NCBI GenBank assembly: GCA_036494715.1
Contig: DASXNY010000016.1
Coordinates: forward strand, 1 to 64,000
Reading direction: 5' to 3'
From: JAICJR01 sp036494715
GTDB taxonomy: Bacteria; Actinomycetota; Thermoleophilia; Solirubrobacterales; Thermoleophilaceae
DNA: 64,000 bases
This document shows positions 59,396 to 64,000 of this stretch, in pieces. Numbering within the stretch: the stretch's first letter is position 1; each line of letters begins with the position of its first letter. The notes under the pieces are model-generated. The model was not told the DNA's origin. It saw nothing but the letters and a program-made list of their open reading frames with translations, and made no database searches. The position numbers and the translations under genes are program-made.

Positions 59396-61263
59396 GCGGC
59401 CCTCCTCCTTGGTGCCGGGACGAGCGGGTGCACGCGACCACCGGCCGCGCTCGCGATCGTGGCGGCGAGGCCGACGCGCACCGGGCCCTCCTCGGTGTCG
59501 ACCACGTCGACCGTGTCCGCCGCGCGGCCCAGCGCGGCCGCCGCGCGCGGGATCGCGCCGTCGCTGTCCCTTACGCGCCCGTCGGTGAGGACCACCGCGA
59601 TCGAGCGGCGGGTGGGGTCGCGCAGCGCCTCGCGGCGGACCAGCCGCTCCGCCGCCGTCAGTCCCTGCGCCAGCGGCGTGCGGCCGCCGGTGGGCAGCGA
59701 GGCCAGCGCCTGCGCCGCCTTCTCGAGCGGCGCCCCCGGGGCGACGAGCAGCTCGGCCGAGTCGTCGCGGAAGGCGATCACGGCCACGCGGTCGCGGCGC
59801 GCGTAGGCCTCGCGCAGCAGCGCGACGAGCGCTCCCTTCACCCGCGCGAGGCGCCGCTGGGCGCCCATCGATCCGGACGCGTCCACCACCAGACAGAGGA
59901 ACGCGGCCTCGCGCCCGGCGCGCACGTGCTCGCGCAGGTGGCCTGTGCCCGCGCCCAGCAGGCGGGCGCGCAGCGTTGCCACCAGGGCGAGGTCGTCTGA
60001 GTCGGGGAGCGCGGGGCGCGTGTCGATTGCGCCGGCGCTCATGCCGCTCGTACGTGCCCGGCGACCCGCGGGGCCCCGGCCCGCGCCGGGCAGTTTGAGA
60101 GCTTCGGTTGGCAGCCGAGCGGCCTCCGGCGAATGGTTAGCCGGGCGCGCGGGAGCGCTGGGGGAGAAGTGGGGGTCGCCGTTCGCGCCCGAGGACTGCG
60201 GAGGTGCGGAGTGCGGAGGTGCGGGACTGCCTTTGCCTCCACCGTCGGGGTCATCTTCGGGCTCCTCATCCAGCGCTCGCTGCAGCTCTTCGTCCGTTGG
60301 CGCGTGGCCGTCCAGTGGGTCGCGGCGGCGGCGGTGGGCCAGGGCCAGGGCGGCGGCGCGCCGGACGTGGTCCTCGTTGACTTCGTCCGCTCGCTCCAGC
60401 GCAGCGAGGGCGCGGGCCGCGCGGGCGCTGACGATGTCGCCGCGGACGCCGTCGACGCCGAGCTTTGCGCAGGCGCCGGTGATGCGGAGCAGCTCGCGCT
60501 CGGGCAGCACGACGCCGTCGACGCGCGTGCGGGCGTCGGCGATCCGCGTGCGCAGCGTCTCCTCCTCGTCGCACCATCTGCGTAGGAAGGCGTCCGGGTC
60601 GTGCTCGAAGGCGAGCCGCCGGCGCACGATCTCGGCGCGCACGCTCACGTCGGTCGGCGTGCGCACCTCCACGCCGAGGCCAAAGCGGTCGAGCAGCTGG
60701 GGCCGCAGGTCGCCCTCCTCGACATTCATCGTGCCGACGAGCAGGAAGCGCGCCGCGTGCTCCGCCGACACCGCCTCGCGCTCCACCCGCGCCACGCCCG
60801 CCGCGGCGGCGTCGAGCAGCGCGTCCACGAGGTGGTCGGGCAGCAGGTTGACCTCGTCGACGTAGAGGATCCCCTGGTGCGCGCGCGCGAGCAGTCCCGC
60901 CTCGAAGGCGTGCAGCCCGTCCAGGGCGCGCGCGAGGTCGAGCGCGCCGACGAGGCGATCCAAGGTCGTCCCGAGCGGCAACTCCACGAGCGGCGCGGGC
61001 CGCTCCTCCACCTCGGCGTCAGCCGCCACGAGCCCGCCCGGCGCCCGCTCGCCCGGCGCGAACGCGAACGTCTCGCCGCGCGCCGCGCGCACCGGCGGCA
61101 ACAGCGGCGCCAGCCCGCGCACGGCCGTGGACTTGGCCGTGCCGCGCTGGCCGCGCACGAGCACGCCGCCGACCTCGGGCGCCACGGCGTTGACGAGCAG
61201 CGCCTCGATCAGCTCCTCCTGGCCGACGATCGCGCTCAGCGGGAAGGCGGCGAGATCGCTCAC
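59392..61263 (-). CDS. fused chelatase subunit ChlI-ChlD type, partner of CobN
   Basis: 623 residues from GTG 61263. About 1-335 is a AAA+ domain like ChlI/BchI: Walker A RGQRGTAKST, Walker B ILYVDEVNLLPD, sensor loop LVGTMNVEEGDLRPQLLDRF. About 340-430 is an acidic and Pro-rich linker. About 440-623 is a von Willebrand A/integrin-I domain with MIDAS LVVDASGSMGAQ. It drives metal insertion together with the CobN subunit and takes the place of separate CobS and CobT, which are absent here. Overlaps cobN by four bases. Confidence 0.93.
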   Translation of the reverse strand: MSDLAAFPLSAIVGQEELIEALLVNAVAPEVGGVLVRGQRGTAKSTAVRGLAPLLPPVRAARGETFAFAPGERAPGGLVAADAEVEERPAPLVELPLGTTLDRLVGALDLARALDGLHAFEAGLLARAHQGILYVDEVNLLPDHLVDALLDAAAAGVARVEREAVSAEHAARFLLVGTMNVEEGDLRPQLLDRFGLGVEVRTPTDVSVRAEIVRRRLAFEHDPDAFLRRWCDEEETLRTRIADARTRVDGVVLPERELLRITGACAKLGVDGVRGDIVSARAARALAALERADEVNEDHVRRAAALALAHRRRRDPLDGHAPTDEELQRALDEEPEDDPDGGGKGSPAPPHSAPPQSSGANGDPHFSPSAPARPANHSPEAARLPTEALKLPGAGRGPAGRRARTSGMSAGAIDTRPALPDSDDLALVATLRARLLGAGTGHLREHVRAGREAAFLCLVVDASGSMGAQRRLARVKGALVALLREAYARRDRVAVIAFRDDSAELLVAPGAPLEKAAQALASLPTGGRTPLAQGLTAAERLVRREALRDPTRRSIAVVLTDGRVRDSDGAIPRAAAALGRAADTVDVVDTEEGPVRVGLAATIASAAGGRVHPLVPAPRRRAA

Positions 61264-64000
61264 GTCTGCGCCTCCTCGAGCTCGCCCTCGAGCGCCAGGA
61301 AGCGCTCGCGGATCCCGGCCAGCGTGGCCTCGTCGGGCTCGGCCCACATGCCGCGGTCGGCCGCCTCGAGCAGCCGCTCCGCGATCCCGCGCGCCGCCCA
61401 CGGGTTGGACTGCGCCATGAACGCCGCCACGTCCGGGTCGAGCAGGTACTTCTCCGCCACCTGCTCGTACATCCAGTCCTCGGCCACGCCCGCGGTGGCG
61501 TCGTAGCCGAACAGGTAGTCCACCGTCGCCGACAGCTCCGCCGCGCCCTTGTAGCCGTGGCGGATCATCGACGCGATCCAGCGCGGGTTGGCCACTCGCG
61601 CGCGAAACACGCGCCGCGTCTCCTCGGTCAGCGTCCGCGACACCACGCGCGAGGGATCGGACGAGTCGCCGAGATACGCCGCCGGGTCGCGCCCGGTGAG
61701 CGCACGCACGGTCGCCACCATGCCGCCGTGGTACTGGTAGTAGTCGTCCGAGTCGAGGATGTCGTGCTCGCGCGAGTCGACGTTCTTCACCGCCACCTCG
61801 ATCCGCGCATAGCAGTCGCGCATCGACTCCCGCGCGGCCGCGCCGTCGAGCCCGCGGCCGTAGGCGTAGCCGCCCCAGGCCTCGTACACGGCGGCGAGGT
61901 CGTCGTCGTCACGCCAGTCGCGCGTGTCGATCAGCTGGAGCAGGCCCGCGCCGTAGGTGCCCGGCTTCGAGCCGAACACCCGCGTGGTCGCCCGCCGCCA
62001 GGCGGGTTCGCTGCCGAGTTCCTCCGCGAGCCGCTCGGCGTCGGCGCGGGCGTGCGCGGCCACGAAGTTGTCCTCCGGCGACTCGTCGAGCGCGGCCACC
62101 TTGGCCACCGCGTCGTCGAGCAGCCGCACGAGGTGGGGGAAGGCGTCGCGGAAGAAGCCGGAGATGCGCACGGTGACGTCGATGCGCGGGCGGCCGAGCT
62201 CGTCGAGCGGGATCACCTCGATGCCGCTCACGCGGCGCGACTCCGGATGCCAGGCCGGGCGCACGCCGAGCAGCGCGAGGATCTCCGAGATGTCGTCGCC
62301 CTGGGTGCGCATCGCCGCCGTGCCCCAGGCCACGAGGCCGACCATCCGCGGCAGCTCGCCGGTGTCGCGCTCGTGGCGCTCCAGCAGCGCGTCGGCGAGC
62401 CGCCGGCCCACCTCCCAGGACAGCTCGGAGGGCAACGAGCGCGGGTCGACCGAGTAGAAGTTCCGCCCGGTGGGCAGCACGTCCACCCGCCCGCGCGTGG
62501 GCGCGCCCGACGGCCCCGACGGGATGTGGCGGCCGTGCAGGGCCGCCACGACGGCGCTGAGCTCGTCGCCGGTCTGCAAGATGCGCGGCACCACCTCGCT
62601 GCAGGCGAAACGCAGCGCGCGCTCGACCCCGTCGTTGACGCGCCCGAGCACGGCTTCGCACGCGGCGCCGGCGTGCGCGGCGTCCCAGCCGCTCGCCGCG
62701 AGCTCGTCGAGCAGCGCCATCTGGGCGTCCTCGAGGCGGTCCACGACATCCCCCGCGCTTGCGGCCGGGCCGTGGAAGCGCTCGCTCAGCTCGGCTGGGA
62801 CGCCGTCCGGCGCGGGCGCTCCGGGCGCCGCCACCAGCGCGGGCTCGTCGAGGTCGAAGGCCGCGCCCACGGCGCGCCGCAGCCCCGGCACGTCGCCCGA
62901 GCCGAGCCGGAGCATCGCCGAGGTGAGCCCGCGCAGCTGGTCGCCCTCGGGCGCGCGGCCGAGCACGTGCAGGCCGTCCTTCACCTGGATGTCCTTGACC
63001 TCGCAGAGGTAGCCGTCGATGTGCTGGACGAGCTTGCCGACGTCATCCGGCCGCTCGTGGATGTCGAGGTCCGCCTGCAGGTTGGCGCGCTCGATCGCCG
63101 ACCAGATCCGGGACGCGAGCCCCGGCAGCTTCGGCGGGTCGAGCACCTCGAGCCGCGCGTACTCGTCGAGCAGCGACTCGAGCTCGGCCAGCTCGTCGTA
63201 GGTGTCCGCGCGCATCATCGGCGGCACCAGGTGATCGACGATCGTGGCGTGCGCCCGGCGCTTGGCCTGTACGCCCTCGCCGGGGTCGTTGACGACGAAG
63301 GGGTAGACGAGCGGGATGTCGCGGAGCGCGGCGTCGGGCGCGCACGCGTCGGAGAGCGCGAGCATCTTGCCCGGCAGCCACTCGAGCGTGCCGTGCTTGC
63401 CGAGGTGCACGATCGCGTCGGCGCCCCAGACCATGTCGACCCAGCGGTAGCAGGCGAGGTAGTGGTGCGTGGGAGGCAGCAGCGGGTCGTGGTAGATGCC
63501 CACCTGGTCGTCGCCGTAGCCGCGCGGCGGCTGGATCGCCACGAGCACGTTGCCGAGCTCGAGGCCGGCGATCACGAAGTCGTCGCCCTCCAGGTAGCGG
63601 TCGCCCGGCGGCGGCCCCCAGCGCTTCTCCATCGACTCGCGCAGCGAGGCCGGCAGCGTGTCGTACCAGGCGAGGTAGTCCGCCACGGGCATGCGCAGCG
63701 GCGAGGCGGCGAGCTGCTCGCCGGTGAGGAACTCGGGGTCGTGGCCGCCCGCGGCGATCAGCGCGTGCATCAGCTGGTCGCCATCGGCCAAGTCGTGCTC
63801 GACCGCCATGCCGTCGTCGCGTAGCGCGCGCAGCAGCTCGATCGCGCTCGCCGGCGTGTCGAGCCCCACAGCCATGCCCACCTTCGCGTGCTTGGTGGGG
63901 AAGCTCGTCAGGAGCATCGCGACGCGGCGCTTCTCCGGCGGGAGGTGTCGCAGCCGCGCGTGCCTGACGGCCAGCCGCGCCACGCGCGCGCAGCGCTCGC
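61260..64000 (-). CDS. cobN: cobaltochelatase subunit CobN (5' end outside the window)
   Basis: The C-terminal ~913 residues are present; the gene runs off the right edge. Typical CobN blocks are visible: LLTSFPTKHAKVGMAVGLDT, HLGKHGTLEWLPGKMLALSD, YHDPLLPPTHHYLACYRW, VLPTGRNFYSVDPRSLPS and a C-terminal RHGYKGAAELSATVDYLFGY. A full CobN is about 1200-1300 residues. It is the catalytic subunit that inserts cobalt into hydrogenobyrinate a,c-diamide, powered by the ChlID-type protein coded next. It is the most upstream gene of the minus-strand operon seen here, so the promoter lies outside. Confidence 0.95.
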   Translation of the reverse strand, partial: ERCARVARLAVRHARLRHLPPEKRRVAMLLTSFPTKHAKVGMAVGLDTPASAIELLRALRDDGMAVEHDLADGDQLMHALIAAGGHDPEFLTGEQLAASPLRMPVADYLAWYDTLPASLRESMEKRWGPPPGDRYLEGDDFVIAGLELGNVLVAIQPPRGYGDDQVGIYHDPLLPPTHHYLACYRWVDMVWGADAIVHLGKHGTLEWLPGKMLALSDACAPDAALRDIPLVYPFVVNDPGEGVQAKRRAHATIVDHLVPPMMRADTYDELAELESLLDEYARLEVLDPPKLPGLASRIWSAIERANLQADLDIHERPDDVGKLVQHIDGYLCEVKDIQVKDGLHVLGRAPEGDQLRGLTSAMLRLGSGDVPGLRRAVGAAFDLDEPALVAAPGAPAPDGVPAELSERFHGPAASAGDVVDRLEDAQMALLDELAASGWDAAHAGAACEAVLGRVNDGVERALRFACSEVVPRILQTGDELSAVVAALHGRHIPSGPSGAPTRGRVDVLPTGRNFYSVDPRSLPSELSWEVGRRLADALLERHERDTGELPRMVGLVAWGTAAMRTQGDDISEILALLGVRPAWHPESRRVSGIEVIPLDELGRPRIDVTVRISGFFRDAFPHLVRLLDDAVAKVAALDESPEDNFVAAHARADAERLAEELGSEPAWRRATTRVFGSKPGTYGAGLLQLIDTRDWRDDDDLAAVYEAWGGYAYGRGLDGAAARESMRDCYARIEVAVKNVDSREHDILDSDDYYQYHGGMVATVRALTGRDPAAYLGDSSDPSRVVSRTLTEETRRVFRARVANPRWIASMIRHGYKGAAELSATVDYLFGYDATAGVAEDWMYEQVAEKYLLDPDVAAFMAQSNPWAARGIAERLLEAADRGMWAEPDEATLAGIRERFLALEGELEEAQT

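Noticed and set aside
61557..63824. 755-codon plus-strand frame opposite cobN
   Set aside because: Antisense shadow; the minus-strand product is unmistakable CobN.

Overview
The window is high-GC DNA with dense operons, frequent GTG starts and four-base stop/start overlaps. Its contents include a BTAD-type regulator beside a receptor-like Ser/Thr kinase, LuxR-type ATPase regulators, and an oxygen-dependent cobalamin route with a CobI-CobJ fusion. These point to an actinobacterium. Several protein types (BTAD regulator with a Usp-like tail, kinase fused to a solute-binding domain) suggest the Thermoleophilia/Solirubrobacterales side. That placement is inference; no rRNA or marker gene is present.

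Region 1 (1-8960) is a tRNA-Arg(ACG) gene followed by an insertion of about 8.8 kb. The last 46 bp of the tRNA recur exactly at 8881-8926, and a tRNA-style terminator lies just beyond that copy. No integrase remains. The cargo is a three-subunit molybdenum aldehyde/xanthine oxidoreductase of PaoABC type, a coupled membrane protein and a divergent LuxR-type ATPase regulator.

Region 2 (8975-16602) carries a BTAD regulator and a kinase/beta-propeller/solute-binding fusion, placed convergently. Each is divergent from a secreted-protein gene. Both divergent promoters contain GGTAGC-type heptamers at 11-bp period, 8 bp before a GASGAT -10 box. This resembles SARP/AfsR promoters and is the best candidate here for an undescribed signalling system.

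Region 3 (16764-29767) is stress and redox housekeeping: DUF5666 protein, universal stress protein, MarR regulator, DUF899 protein, PDZ-less HtrA protease, MFS carrier, cysteine-less OsmC-like protein, a GH65/beta-phosphoglucomutase pair, a CaCA exchanger, a DUF326 cysteine-rich protein and a CNMP-flavoprotein fusion.

Region 4 (29788-39248) is a polyol catabolic cluster: SmoEFGK-like ABC importer, mannitol dehydrogenase, DeoR regulator, IMPase-family phosphatase, APH-family kinase and PfkB sugar kinase. The importer takes up the polyol, the dehydrogenase makes a ketose and the PfkB kinase probably phosphorylates it. Divergent promoters sit between importer and dehydrogenase.

Region 5 (39280-47695) holds a DNA ligase/AlkA-type glycosylase pair, a cupin, and a four-gene operon (amidohydrolase, DUF59 protein, zinc alcohol dehydrogenase, phosphotriesterase-like protein). 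The first three resemble the accessory genes of soluble propane monooxygenase operons, but no monooxygenase is present. A 14-helix MFS exporter with a C-terminal winged-helix domain and a thioesterase follow.

Region 6 (47703-64000) is cobalamin. Back-to-back cobalamin riboswitches control cbtBA (cobalt uptake, minus strand) and cobG-cobH-cobIJ (plus strand). Converging on the latter is a long coupled minus-strand operon: cobN (cut by the window edge), chelatase ChlID, cobO, a phosphoglycerate-mutase-like gene, cobB/cbiA, a cobU-cobD fusion, cobL, cobM and cobK. No cobF is seen.
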